The notes under the pieces are model-generated. The model was given only the letters and a program-made list of their open reading frames with translations. It was not told where the DNA came from and did no database searches. This document shows positions 18,105 to 26,121 of a DNA stretch of 64,000 bases, in pieces. The position numbers and the translations under genes are program-made. Numbering within the stretch: position 1 is the stretch's first letter; the number at the start of each line of letters is the position of its first letter. Origin of the DNA: Streptomyces canus 299MFChir4.1 (GTDB lineage Bacteria > Actinomycetota > Actinomycetes > Streptomycetales > Streptomycetaceae). Where the stretch lies: NCBI RefSeq assembly GCF_000383615.1, contig NZ_KB911585.1, forward strand, positions 96,939-160,938, given 5' to 3'.

Positions 18105-18460
18105 CAGTCCTCGGACTCGTGCTGGAAGGGGCGCACCTCGATGGGCAGGGTGGTGGCCAGGGCCGCCTTGCGCCCCCACTCCAGGGCCGCGTCCAGGTCG
18201 GGCGCCTTCACGATGCAGAGGCCGCCGAGCTGTTCCTTGCCCTCGGCGTACGGGCCGTCGGTGATGAGCACGTCGCCGTCGCGGGGCCGCAGCACGGTCG
18301 AGGAGTCGGGGCTGTGCAGTCCTCCGGCGAAGACCCAGGCCCCGGCCGCGCGGAGCTCCTGGTGGAAGACGTCGAGCCGCTTGCCGATCTCGGCCAGCTC
18401 CTCCGGGGCGGGCAGCTCGTCCCAGCCGGGCTGCATGACATTGAGCAGGTAGTACTGCAT
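18104..18460 (-). CDS. YciI/DGPF-domain protein, ECF42 partner
   Basis: A 118-residue dimeric ferredoxin-like-fold protein of the YCII-related family. The [13 protein letters not shown] stretch (around residues 68-80) is this family's DGPF-type signature, and [12 protein letters not shown] is the usual N-terminus. The ATG at 18460 has AGGAGG eight bases upstream; an ATG at 18466 sits too close to that site. It is the first gene of a coupled pair with the ECF42 sigma factor. DGPF proteins are the characteristic conserved targets of ECF42 factors; their biochemical function is unresolved. Confidence 0.88.
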   Translation of the reverse strand: MQYYLLNVMQPGWDELPAPEELAEIGKRLDVFHQELRAAGAWVFAGGLHSPDSSTVLRPRDGDVLITDGPYAEGKEQLGGLCIVKAPDLDAALEWGRKAALATTLPIEVRPFQHESED

Positions 18461-18554
18461 GTCCATCTCCTCCTGTGAGTCTGTCTCACCTCCTACACGA
18501 ACGGCACACCCCCGGATCGACACCGCGCGCGACGGAATCGGGAGAATCTTCGTC

Positions 18555-19601
18555 ATGACCACCGCACCGCACCCGCTCCTCGCCACCGCCCACTCCCTCG
18601 CCGACGGCCTCCTCGCTCCGCACGCGGCGCGCGTCGACCAGGGGGGCGTGCCCGCGAGCCACCTCGACGCGATCAGACGCTCGGGACTGCTCGGAGTGAG
18701 CGCGCCGAAGGAGTACGGCGGTGCGGCCGCTCCGGACGCGGTGGCGCGGGAGGTCCAGGAGATCCTGGCCGGGGCGTGCTGCTCGACGTGGTTCGTGCAG
18801 ACCCAGCACCACTCGCCGGTGAGGCTGCTCACGCAGTCCGGTCTGCCGGTGCGGGAGCGGCTGCTCGGGCCGCTGGCGACCGGTGAACTGCTGGCCGGGA
18901 TCGCGTACGCGCACGTCCGCGCGTTTCCCCGGGTGCCGGTGCGGGCGACGGCCGAGCGGGGCGGCTGGCGGTTCGACGGCAGGGTGCCCTGGTACACGGG
19001 CTGGGGCCTGAACGACGTGATGCTGCTGGCCGGGGTGAGCGAGGCGGACGAGGTGGTGTTCGCGTTCACGGAGGCACGCGAGCAGCCAGGACTGCGGGCG
19101 TCGGAGCCGATGCGGCTCGCCGCGCTCACCGCGGCCCGGACGGTCTCCCTGTCCCTGGACGGCCTGTGGCTGCCCGAGGATTCGGTGGTGCTGCGCACCC
19201 CGCAGGAGAAGTTCGCGCTGGTCGACGGGCCCCGCGCCACCAACGCCTCCCCGGCCGTCTTCGGCGTGGCGTATGCGGCGCTCCGGGTACTGGAGGACGC
19301 CGGCGAGCGGGAGACCGCGGCTGCCCTGCACGGCCCTCTCGACGAGGTGCGCGGGCAGGTGTACGACCTCGCCGAGCACCCCGTCCCGTACGAGCGCGTC
19401 CCCGAACGGCTCGCGCTCAAGACGCGGTCGTACGACTTGATGCGCGCCGCCACGACGGCGGCCGTGGTGGCGGGCGGCGGCCGTGCGATGGACCTGGGCG
19501 GTACGGCCCAACGGCTGTTCCGTGAGGGGATGTTCCTGCTGGTGCAGGGGCAGACGGGGGAGGTGCGGCGGGCGCATCTGGGCGCCCTGGCGGAGATCTA
19601 G
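18555..19601 (+). CDS. Acyl-CoA dehydrogenase-like flavoprotein
   Basis: A 348-residue protein of the acyl-CoA dehydrogenase fold, shorter than a typical dehydrogenase. The N-terminal helical domain (LLATAHSLADGLLAPH, then SGLLGVSAPKEYGG), the middle beta domain (about residues 120-220, with WRFDGRVPWYTGWGL) and the C-terminal helices are present. The pattern is nearer to the flavin-dependent monooxygenase subgroup (HsaA/DszC-like) than to beta-oxidation enzymes, and no catalytic Glu of the dehydrogenases is evident. It is divergent from the YciI gene; its last four bases overlap the stop of the convergent hydrolase gene. Confidence 0.78.
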   Translation: MTTAPHPLLATAHSLADGLLAPHAARVDQGGVPASHLDAIRRSGLLGVSAPKEYGGAAAPDAVAREVQEILAGACCSTWFVQTQHHSPVRLLTQSGLPVRERLLGPLATGELLAGIAYAHVRAFPRVPVRATAERGGWRFDGRVPWYTGWGLNDVMLLAGVSEADEVVFAFTEAREQPGLRASEPMRLAALTAARTVSLSLDGLWLPEDSVVLRTPQEKFALVDGPRATNASPAVFGVAYAALRVLEDAGERETAAALHGPLDEVRGQVYDLAEHPVPYERVPERLALKTRSYDLMRAATTAAVVAGGGRAMDLGGTAQRLFREGMFLLVQGQTGEVRRAHLGALAEI

Positions 19602-20413
19602 TCGAGCAGGGCCGCCAGGAGTGCGGCGGGTGCGTCCTCCTGGACCAAGTGCCCTGCGCCGGGGATGACGTCGAGGCGTGCGCCCGGGATGCGGGCGACG
19701 AGTTCGTGCCCCTTGTCCACGGGGATCCAGGTGTCGTCCTCGCCCCAGCACACCAGGGTCGGGATGGTGATCTCGCCGTACCGGTCCTGCACTTCGTCGG
19801 TGTAATGCTGGTCGGCCTGGGCGATCTGGCGGTAGAAGGCGGCCTGGCCGGGGTCTCCGAGCCAGGGTTCGACGAGCCGGTCGTGGACGGCGGGGTGCAG
19901 GCCGGGGCTGCTGGCCGAGCTGACGTACTCGCGGACGAGGGCCCGGTGCAGGGCGGGCGGGAGTGCGTCGAAGACCGCGGAGTTCTTGCCGACGAGCCGG
20001 AAGAACGGCGTTCCCCAGGGGGCCAGCGCGACCGGGTCGACCAGGGTGAGCGAGTGGTAGCGGGCCCCGTGCAGCAGATGGGCCCGCAGGGACACGGCAC
20101 CGCCGAAGTCATGGGCCACGACCCGGGGTTCGGCCAGCTCCCAGTGCGCCAGGAGCTCGGTGAAGACCCTGCTCTGGGCGGCCAGGGAGACGTCCTGGCC
20201 CGCGGACTTCTCCGAGGCCCCGTAGCCGGGCATGTCCCACACGAACACGTGGTGGCGGCGGGAGAGGGCGCGGGCCACGGCACGCCAGACGTACGAGGAG
20301 AAGGGCGTGCCGTGGAGGAGGACGACCGGGGCACGGCCCGGATCTCCGAGGCTGTCCCAGCGGACCTCACCGGAGCTGCTGCGGAAGGTCCTGGTCAACT
20401 GCCAGTCACTCAC
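19598..20413 (-). CDS. Alpha/beta hydrolase with an Asp nucleophile (epoxide hydrolase/dehalogenase type)
   Basis: A 271-residue alpha/beta hydrolase. The oxyanion segment is LLHGTPFSSYVW and the nucleophile elbow reads AHDFGG, so the nucleophile is Asp, as in epoxide hydrolases and haloalkane dehalogenases. The halide-binding Asn and Trp of true dehalogenases are replaced (Thr in HGTP, Phe in HDFGG), which argues against dehalogenation. GEDDTWIP and GAGHLVQEDAP carry the remaining triad members. The GTG at 20413 has GAGAGGAA upstream. It lies 58 bases below the SsuD/MsuD-like gene on the same strand, so it may be read with the sulfur operon. Confidence 0.85.
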   Translation of the reverse strand: MSDWQLTRTFRSSSGEVRWDSLGDPGRAPVVLLHGTPFSSYVWRAVARALSRRHHVFVWDMPGYGASEKSAGQDVSLAAQSRVFTELLAHWELAEPRVVAHDFGGAVSLRAHLLHGARYHSLTLVDPVALAPWGTPFFRLVGKNSAVFDALPPALHRALVREYVSSASSPGLHPAVHDRLVEPWLGDPGQAAFYRQIAQADQHYTDEVQDRYGEITIPTLVCWGEDDTWIPVDKGHELVARIPGARLDVIPGAGHLVQEDAPAALLAALLD

Positions 20414-20471
20414 GGGCTGTTCCTCTCGACGGATGCGCAGGTCGAACCCGTGAGCGTACGGGGTGACCGCC

Positions 20472-21617
20472 CTAGCTCGCGAACGGCACCTGCGGCGAGG
20501 GCGCGGCCTCCTCGCCGGACGGGTGCCGCCACAGCCCCTGCGCGGCGAGGCGGGGCAGGACTCCCTCGCCGAACCAGTACGCCTCCTCAAGGTGCGGGTA
20601 GCCGGAGAGCACGAACTCGTCGATGCCGAGGGCGTGGTACTCCTTGATCCGCTCGGCCACCTCGTCGTGGCTGCCGACCAGCGCGGTGCCGGCGCCGCCG
20701 CGCACCAGGCCGATGCCGGCCCACAGGTTGGGGTGGATCTCCAGGCCGTTCCGGTCGCCGCCGCCGTGCAGGGCGAGCATCCGCTGCTGACCCTCCGACT
20801 CGCTGCGGGCGAGCCCGGCCTGCACCGACCTCACCGTCTCCGGGTCGAAGCCGTCGAGCAGTCGGTCCGCCTCCGCCCAGGCCTGCTCGGAGGTGTCCCG
20901 GGTGATCACGTGCAGGCGGATCCCGAAGCGCAGGGTGCGTCCCTGCCGCGCCGCCAGCCCGCGGATCCAGGCGATCTTCTCGGCGACCTGTGCGGGCGGC
21001 TCGCCCCAGGTGAGGTACACGTCGGCGTACTTGGCGGCGACCTCCCCGGCGACGGGCGAGGACCCGCCGAAGTACACCTCGGGCACCGGATCGGGCACCC
21101 GCGCCAGCTTCGCGTCCTCGACCCGGAGGTGCTCGCCGTGCAGGTCGACGGTCTTGCCCTCCCACAACCCCCGTACGACCTCCAGGAATTCGCCGGTACG
21201 ACGGTAGCGGGCGTCCTTGTCGAGGAAGTCCCCGTAGGCCCGCTGCTCGTGGCTCTCCCCGCCGGTGACGACGTTGAGCAGCAGCCGTCCCCCGGACTGC
21301 CGCTGGAAGGTGGACGCCATCTGGGCGGCGAGGGTCGGTGAGACGAAACCGGGCCGGAAGGCGACCAGGAACTTCAGCCGTTCGGTGTGCCGGCTCACCA
21401 TCGCGGTGGTCAGCCACGCGTCCTCGCACCAGGCGCCGGTGGGTGTGAGCGCCCCCACGAAGCCCAGGTCCTCGGCCGCCCGGGCGATCTGGCTCAGGTA
21501 GCCGACCGTCGGCGGCCGGTCCCGTCCGGAGACGGTGGCGGGTGTGCCGTGACCGCCGCCCACGACGTGACGGCTGTCGCCGTTGGTGGGCAGGAACCAG
21601 TGGAAGGTGAGGGACAT
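20472..21617 (-). CDS. FMNH2-dependent alkanesulfonate monooxygenase (SsuD/MsuD-like)
   Basis: A 381-residue bacterial-luciferase-type (LLM) flavin monooxygenase. The motif order FHWFLPTNGDSR, LLLNVVTGGESHEQ and YGDFLDKDARYRRTGEFLEV is that of the alkanesulfonate monooxygenases, which cleave C-S bonds with FMNH2 and O2 to give an aldehyde and sulfite. The ATG at 21617 has GGAG six bases upstream. It is the last of five minus-strand genes with a matching FMN reductase (22830-23384), SfnG and two DszC/MsuC-like proteins. Within a dimethylsulfone pathway this enzyme would do the final step, methanesulfonate to sulfite and formaldehyde; whether it prefers C1 (MsuD) or longer (SsuD) sulfonates is not readable here. 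Confidence 0.9.
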   Translation of the reverse strand: MSLTFHWFLPTNGDSRHVVGGGHGTPATVSGRDRPPTVGYLSQIARAAEDLGFVGALTPTGAWCEDAWLTTAMVSRHTERLKFLVAFRPGFVSPTLAAQMASTFQRQSGGRLLLNVVTGGESHEQRAYGDFLDKDARYRRTGEFLEVVRGLWEGKTVDLHGEHLRVEDAKLARVPDPVPEVYFGGSSPVAGEVAAKYADVYLTWGEPPAQVAEKIAWIRGLAARQGRTLRFGIRLHVITRDTSEQAWAEADRLLDGFDPETVRSVQAGLARSESEGQQRMLALHGGGDRNGLEIHPNLWAGIGLVRGGAGTALVGSHDEVAERIKEYHALGIDEFVLSGYPHLEEAYWFGEGVLPRLAAQGLWRHPSGEEAAPSPQVPFAS

Positions 21618-21639
21618 GGGGGTCTCCGTTCGGGTGTCT

Positions 21640-22824
21640 CTAGAGGAGGCCGTGGCGGGGCGGCCGGGTGCCGTTGAGCACGTACCGGCCGATGTGCTGG
21701 ATCTTCCAGCGGGTCGGGGCGTGCAGGGTGTGCGTGCGGGCATCGCGCCAGTGCCGGTGCAGATTCAGGGAGTTGAGCGCCGAACGGGTGCCGGCGACCT
21801 CGAAGAGCGCCCCGGCCACGTCCACCGCGGCCTGGGCCGCCTGGACCTTGGCGACGGCGACGGCGACGGACGCCTCGGCCGCCGAGTCGTCGGTGAGGTC
21901 GGCGCGGGCCGCGTCGACGGCGCGGGCGGCTTCCCGCAGCAGCGCCTCGGACGCCCTTGCCTGGAGGGCGAGTTCACCGAACCGCTGGATCAGCAGAGGG
22001 TCCTCGGCCGCCGTCTCGACCTCGCTCTCGAACCACGGTCGGCTCTTCGTCCGGACGAACTCCGCCGCCTCCGCGAGCGCGCCCCCGGCGATCCCGGTGT
22101 CGATGGCGGCATGCAGCAACTGGGCGACGGCTCCGTGGAGTTGTGGCCCCTCGAAGGTGAGGTGGTGGGGCAGCACCCGGTCGGCCGGGACCTCGACGCC
22201 TGCCAGGCGGACGGTGCCGCTGGCCGTCGTCCGCTGGCCTAGGCCGTCCCAGTCGTCGATCACCGTGACACCGGGGGTGTCCCGGGGAACATAGGCGACG
22301 TGCAGTTTGTCGTGCTCGGCGCGGGCCAGCACCGGGATCCAGTCGGCGAACAGGGCGCCGGTGCAGTAGTGCTTGACACCGTCGAGGCGGTACGAGCCGT
22401 CCGGCAGTGGGTGCAGGCGGGTGCGGATGACCTGGACGTGCCGGGTGCCCGCCTCCGACTGCGCGTTGCCGAAGCGGCGGCCGCCGAGGACTTCGGCGAA
22501 GAAGAACTTGCGCTGCTCCTCGGTGCCCTGACGGTTGATCACGTTGACGTACACGAAGTGGCTCTGCGGGATCTGGGCAAGGCTCGCGTCGGCGGCGGCG
22601 AGCAGTCGGAAGATCTCGGCGAGAGTGGACGTGCTCACGTCCGCTCCCCCGTGTTCGGCGGGGACGGTGACGGCGAGCAGCCCGGAGGCGGAGAGGCGGT
22701 CCAGCTCCGCGCGTGGCAGCCTGCGTTCGGCATCCCTGGCGGAGGCCCCCGCGCGGAACTCCTCGGCGAGCGACGCGGCGACCGCCAGGGCCTCCTGGTC
22801 GTCGGTGATCACATGGGCGGTCAT
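21640..22824 (-). CDS. MsuC/SfnB/DszC-like flavin monooxygenase (acyl-CoA dehydrogenase fold)
   Basis: A 394-residue flavoprotein of the acyl-CoA dehydrogenase superfamily. Its pattern LLAVTVPAEHGGADVS, ADASLAQIPQSHFVYVN and the C-terminal NLHRHWRDARTHTLHAPTRWK is that of the sulfur-metabolism group that includes DszC and MsuC, which use reduced flavin and O2 rather than dehydrogenating acyl-CoA. MsuC oxidises methanesulfinate to methanesulfonate. It lies between the SsuD/MsuD-like gene (22 bases downstream) and the FMN reductase (5 bases upstream), so a reduced-flavin-dependent sulfur monooxygenase role is strongly suggested. A second copy of this type lies at 23453-24670. Confidence 0.87.
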   Translation of the reverse strand: MTAHVITDDQEALAVAASLAEEFRAGASARDAERRLPRAELDRLSASGLLAVTVPAEHGGADVSTSTLAEIFRLLAAADASLAQIPQSHFVYVNVINRQGTEEQRKFFFAEVLGGRRFGNAQSEAGTRHVQVIRTRLHPLPDGSYRLDGVKHYCTGALFADWIPVLARAEHDKLHVAYVPRDTPGVTVIDDWDGLGQRTTASGTVRLAGVEVPADRVLPHHLTFEGPQLHGAVAQLLHAAIDTGIAGGALAEAAEFVRTKSRPWFESEVETAAEDPLLIQRFGELALQARASEALLREAARAVDAARADLTDDSAAEASVAVAVAKVQAAQAAVDVAGALFEVAGTRSALNSLNLHRHWRDARTHTLHAPTRWKIQHIGRYVLNGTRPPRHGLL

Positions 22825-22829
22825 GTCCG

Positions 22830-23384
22830 TCAGCCCGCCGCCGCCAGCACCGGTCGTCGGCCCAGCGCGGTCGAGAACTGGTCGACGACCTGGGTGAGCG
22901 CCTCGCTCGCGGCGGGCGCGACGGTCAGCGAGCCGTCGTCCTGCACGCTGATGTCCTTGTCGAGGGTGAACCAGCCCTGCACGATGTGGGCCGCGCCCAT
23001 GGAGCTGAGGACCGGGCGGAGCGCGTAGTCGATGGCCAGGACATGAGCGGTGGAGCCGCCGGTGGCCAGCGGCAGCACGGTCTTGCCGGCCAGCGCGTAC
23101 TGCGGGAGCAGGTCCAGGAGCGCCTTGAGGACTCCGGAGTACGACGCCTTGTAGACGGGGGTGCCGACGACGACCCCGTCGGCGCGCGCGAACAGCTCGG
23201 TGGCCTCGACGATCGCCGGGTGCTTGAAGTCGGCGCCGAGCAGGGCCTGGGCGGGGATGGTGCGCACGTCGAGCGGGATCACCTCGTGTCCCTGTGCGGC
23301 CAGGCGCCGGTCGAGGTGGCGCAGCAGCCGGTTGGTGCGCGAGGAGGCGGAGGGGCTGCCGGAGACGGACAGGACGGTGGCCAT
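22830..23384 (-). CDS. NADPH-dependent FMN reductase (SsuE/MsuE type)
   Basis: A 184-residue flavodoxin-like reductase that supplies FMNH2 to two-component monooxygenases. The N-terminal phosphate-binding loop VLSVSGSPSASSRTNRLL and the mid-protein GVVVGTPVYKASYSGVLKAL are hallmark SsuE/MsuE segments. Its place inside the run of FMNH2-dependent enzymes fits exactly: one reductase could serve SfnG, both MsuC/DszC-like proteins and SsuD/MsuD. The gene ends 5 bases before the next start on the same strand, consistent with coupled translation. A hairpin lies just upstream of its start. Confidence 0.92.
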   Translation of the reverse strand: MATVLSVSGSPSASSRTNRLLRHLDRRLAAQGHEVIPLDVRTIPAQALLGADFKHPAIVEATELFARADGVVVGTPVYKASYSGVLKALLDLLPQYALAGKTVLPLATGGSTAHVLAIDYALRPVLSSMGAAHIVQGWFTLDKDISVQDDGSLTVAPAASEALTQVVDQFSTALGRRPVLAAAG

Positions 23385-23410
23385 GGGGTCCTCTTTCGGA
23401 GGGAGGAGGC

Positions 23411-23441
23411 GGGGCGCCCCCGGTTCAGGAGGGGGCGCCCC
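23411..23441 (-). terminator. Intercistronic hairpin inside the sulfur gene cluster
   Basis: A perfect 11-bp stem (23411-23421 with 23431-23441) and a 9-base loop lie between the end of the upstream MsuC/DszC-like gene and the start of the FMN reductase. It could trim expression of the last three genes or protect mRNA ends. No T-tract follows. Confidence 0.55.
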
Positions 23442-23452
23442 GGGGGGAGCGG

Positions 23453-24670
23453 TCAGGAGTACCAGGTGGGTTCGGGCAGTTCGCCTTCGAGGACCCAGCG
23501 GCCGACCTCGCGCCGCTTGTAGGCGACGGGGTCGTGCAGCGTGTGGGTGCGGACGTTGCGCCAGAACCGGTCCAGGCCCTCAGAGGTGGCCGTGGAGCGG
23601 GCGCCCGTCACCTCGAAGATCCGGTGGGAGACCTCCAGGGCCACGTCGGTGGCGCGGGCCTTGACTGCGGCCACCCGGACCTCGAAGTCGCCGCGTGCCT
23701 TCTCGGTGACCGCGTCGGGGTCGTCGTGCAGCTTCTGTCCCTCGGCGGCGACGGCGTCGGCGAGGGCCTCGGCCGCCCAGAGCTTGGCGGTCAGGTCGCC
23801 GTAGGTGTCGATGACGTACGGCTCGTCGACCGCGCGCTCGAAGCCGCCGTGCAGCCAGGAGCGGGATTTCTCGCGGGTATAGGTGGCGGCCGTCTCCAGC
23901 GCGCCGCCCGCGATGCCGAGGTAGAAGTTGACGAAGACCAGCTGGATGGTGGGGACGTTGAGGGTGTTGTAGACGCGCGGCTGGAACACCTTGTCGACGT
24001 ATCCGGCGGCGCTCGCCCACGGGGTGCGGACGCCGTCGAGGGTGACGCCGCCGCTCTCGGTGAGGCGCTGGCCGATGTTGTCCCAGTCGTCGTGGAAGGT
24101 CAGGCCCTCGGAGTCGGAGGGCACGATGGCGAAGACGTGGCTGTCGGTGCCCTCCAGGACGCCTTCGAGGACGGTGACGTCGGAGACCTTGCTGCCGGTG
24201 GAGAAGGTCTTGCGGCCGGTGTAGACGAGGTCGTCGCCGTCCTCGGTCACGACGACGTCCTGGTCGCGCGGGTTGACCGCGCCGCCGAAGAACCAGCGGT
24301 TCCCGGTGGCCTCGGCCTCGACGTGCTCCCACTGCTCGCGGGTGCCGACCAGGCGGGCGGCCCAGAACCACAGGTAGTGGTAGCCGAGGAGCTGGCCGAT
24401 GGAGCCGTCGGCCTTGGCGATCTCGCGGACGACCCGGTAGGCGGTCGTCCAGTCCTGGCCTCCGCCGCCGTGCTCGGTCGGGCCGAGGAGGGTGACGAGT
24501 CCGGCGTCCTTGAGGAGCTGCACCTCGGCGTACGGGGTGGCGCCCGCGTGGTCGCGGGCGGCGGCGTCGGTGGCGAGGACGGCGGCGGCCTCGGCGGCGC
24601 GGGCGATCCACTGCTGGGCGGTGGCGGGGGCGGGGCGGGTCTGCCAGTCGGTGTTCGTGGCCGTGCTCAT
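23453..24670 (-). CDS. Second MsuC/SfnB/DszC-like flavin monooxygenase
   Basis: A 405-residue paralogue of the protein at 21640-22824 with the same sulfur-type acyl-CoA-dehydrogenase architecture: LLKDAGLVTLLGPTEHGGG, IAKADGSIGQLLGYHYLW and FWRNVRTHTLHDPVAYK. Reduced flavin from the neighbouring SsuE-like enzyme would be its cofactor. The ATG at 24670 has GGAGGT seven bases upstream, and the SfnG gene ends 13 bases before it, so the two are very likely co-transcribed. Two differing MsuC/DszC-like enzymes in one operon suggests two sulfur substrates or two steps; which does what cannot be told by inspection. Confidence 0.87.
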   Translation of the reverse strand: MSTATNTDWQTRPAPATAQQWIARAAEAAAVLATDAAARDHAGATPYAEVQLLKDAGLVTLLGPTEHGGGGQDWTTAYRVVREIAKADGSIGQLLGYHYLWFWAARLVGTREQWEHVEAEATGNRWFFGGAVNPRDQDVVVTEDGDDLVYTGRKTFSTGSKVSDVTVLEGVLEGTDSHVFAIVPSDSEGLTFHDDWDNIGQRLTESGGVTLDGVRTPWASAAGYVDKVFQPRVYNTLNVPTIQLVFVNFYLGIAGGALETAATYTREKSRSWLHGGFERAVDEPYVIDTYGDLTAKLWAAEALADAVAAEGQKLHDDPDAVTEKARGDFEVRVAAVKARATDVALEVSHRIFEVTGARSTATSEGLDRFWRNVRTHTLHDPVAYKRREVGRWVLEGELPEPTWYS

Positions 24671-24683
24671 GTCGGTGACCTCC

Positions 24684-25799
24684 TCAGACCTGGGCGGGGA
24701 CGGACTCGTTGTCGGGCAGCTGGGCCTCCAGATCACGGACCAGCGGCAGCACCCGCTTGCCGAAGTACTCGACCTCCTCGTGGTAGTGCAGGAAGCCAAG
24801 GAGAAGGAGGTCGACGCCGAGCTTCTTGTAGGCGACGATCCGCTCGGCGATCTGCTCCGGCGTCCCGATGAGACCGGTGCGGAAGCCGTCGTTGTACTGG
24901 ACGAGGTCCTCGAAGGAGGAGTCCTGCCACATGCCCGTCTTGTCGGAGGTCGACTGGCCCGCCTGCTTCACGGCGGCACCGAACCCCTCGACGGCCTCGC
25001 TGTCGGCCTTGGCGACGATCTCCCGGAGCGTGTCTCGGGCCTCGGCCTCCGTGTCACGGGCGATGAGGAAGCCGTTGAGGCCGAACTTCGGTGGGGTACG
25101 GCCGACTTCGGCGGCGGACTTGCGGACGTCGGTGAGCTGCTCGGTGACCCCGTCGAAGTCCTTGCCGTTGGAGAAGTACCAGTCGGACACCCGCCCGGCC
25201 ATGGCGCGGGCGGCGGTGGAGTTTCCGCCCTGGAAGATCTCCGGGTGCGGGCGCTCCTCGGTGTTGAGGGGCTTGGGCTTCAGGGAGAAGTCGCGCAGCC
25301 GGTAGAAGTCGCCGGCGAGTTCGGCATGGTCCTCCGTCCAGATCTTCCGCAGGGCGGTGATGAACTCCTCGGAGCGGCGGTAGCGCTCGTCGTGCTCCAG
25401 CCAGGGTTCGCCGAGGGCGGTGAACTCGCCCTTGAACCAGCCGGAGACGACGTTCACGGCGAAGCGGCCCTTGGAGAGGTGGTCGGCGGTGGCACCGAGT
25501 TTGGCGAGGACGCCCGGGTGCCACAGGCCGGGGTGGACGGCGGCGATGACCTTCAGGCGCTGGGTGGCCAGCAGCAGGGCGAGGCTGAAGCTGGTCGACT
25601 CGTGCTGGTACTCGGCGCCGTAGCTGGCCATGTAGCGGACCTGGCTGAGGGCGTAGTCGAAGCCGTTGTTCTCTGCGAGGACGGCGAGTTCGCGGTTGTA
25701 GTCGTAGCCCCAGTCGGTGCGCTGCTCGATCTTGCTGGTGACGAGTCCCCCGCTGACGTTGGGGACCCAGTAGGCGAATTGCACGGGCGCGGCAGGCAT
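24684..25799 (-). CDS. sfnG: Dimethylsulfone monooxygenase SfnG
   Basis: A 371-residue FMNH2-dependent LLM-type monooxygenase. The N-terminal QFAYWVPNVSGGLVTSKIEQ and the segments VNVVSGWFKGEFTALGEPW and FQGGNSTAARAMAGRVSDWYF match the SfnG group, which cleaves dimethylsulfone to methanesulfinate and formaldehyde in sulfur scavenging. It is the first large gene of the minus-strand sulfur run. The ATG at 25799 has an AGGAGT site at normal distance, while the earlier in-frame ATG at 25832 falls inside an inverted repeat. A 25-codon leader and a hairpin lie upstream and probably regulate it. Confidence 0.9.
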   Translation of the reverse strand: MPAAPVQFAYWVPNVSGGLVTSKIEQRTDWGYDYNRELAVLAENNGFDYALSQVRYMASYGAEYQHESTSFSLALLLATQRLKVIAAVHPGLWHPGVLAKLGATADHLSKGRFAVNVVSGWFKGEFTALGEPWLEHDERYRRSEEFITALRKIWTEDHAELAGDFYRLRDFSLKPKPLNTEERPHPEIFQGGNSTAARAMAGRVSDWYFSNGKDFDGVTEQLTDVRKSAAEVGRTPPKFGLNGFLIARDTEAEARDTLREIVAKADSEAVEGFGAAVKQAGQSTSDKTGMWQDSSFEDLVQYNDGFRTGLIGTPEQIAERIVAYKKLGVDLLLLGFLHYHEEVEYFGKRVLPLVRDLEAQLPDNESVPAQV

Positions 25800-25829
25800 G
25801 CGTGACTCCTGTTGCGGAATGTTTTCGAG

Positions 25830-25874
25830 CACGCCGAATTCAAAAGGTGCGCGGGCACACGGAATTCAGGCGTG
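25830..25874 (-). promoter_or_regulatory. Inverted repeat between the leader peptide and sfnG
   Basis: CACGCC-GAATTC (25830-25841) is mirrored by GAATTC-A-GGCGTG (25862-25874), giving a 12-bp stem with one bulged base and a 20-base loop. It lies 47 bases below the leader ORF stop and 30 bases above the sfnG start in the transcribed direction. It is a candidate attenuator hairpin, or a DNA site for the divergent LysR protein. Confidence 0.5.
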
Positions 25875-25921
25875 AAAACTCTCGGAAGGAGAGGAAAACG
25901 CGGCGGATCATGGGAGGTTGA

Positions 25922-25999
25922 TCAGGCCGCGGTGCGACAGGAGGCGCTGGAGACGCGCGCGAGGTCGACATGGCGTCGCCGCGTGAGGTCCAGTCGCAT
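25922..25999 (-). CDS. Putative leader peptide of the sulfur operon
   Basis: A 25-residue ORF beginning MRLDLTRRRHVDLARVSSA and containing a Ser-Cys-Arg before the end; in-frame ATGs at 26005 and 26002 precede it directly. Short ORFs with a basic RRHVDLARV-type core followed by a Cys-containing tail occur in actinobacteria ahead of sulfur and cysteine genes, where related leaders act as cysteine-responsive attenuators. Here it sits 122 bases upstream of sfnG on the same strand with a hairpin in between, the expected layout. I see no good ribosome site, so it may be translated from a leaderless transcript. Function is inferred from position and family resemblance. Confidence 0.72.
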   Translation of the reverse strand: MRLDLTRRRHVDLARVSSASCRTAA

Positions 26000-26121
26000 C
26001 ATCATGTCGTCGATCGTGACAGCCGGTGGCGAGAGGCGTCAAGGAAAACCCGACCGGTCTCGTATCGCGGACCATTGAATTTCACGAACGTGTGACAGGG
26101 AAACCCTTGAACGTGCCGCGA

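Noticed and set aside
19598..20413. The alpha/beta hydrolase as a haloalkane dehalogenase
   Set aside because: The halide-binding Asn and Trp are replaced, so only the Asp-nucleophile class can be stated.
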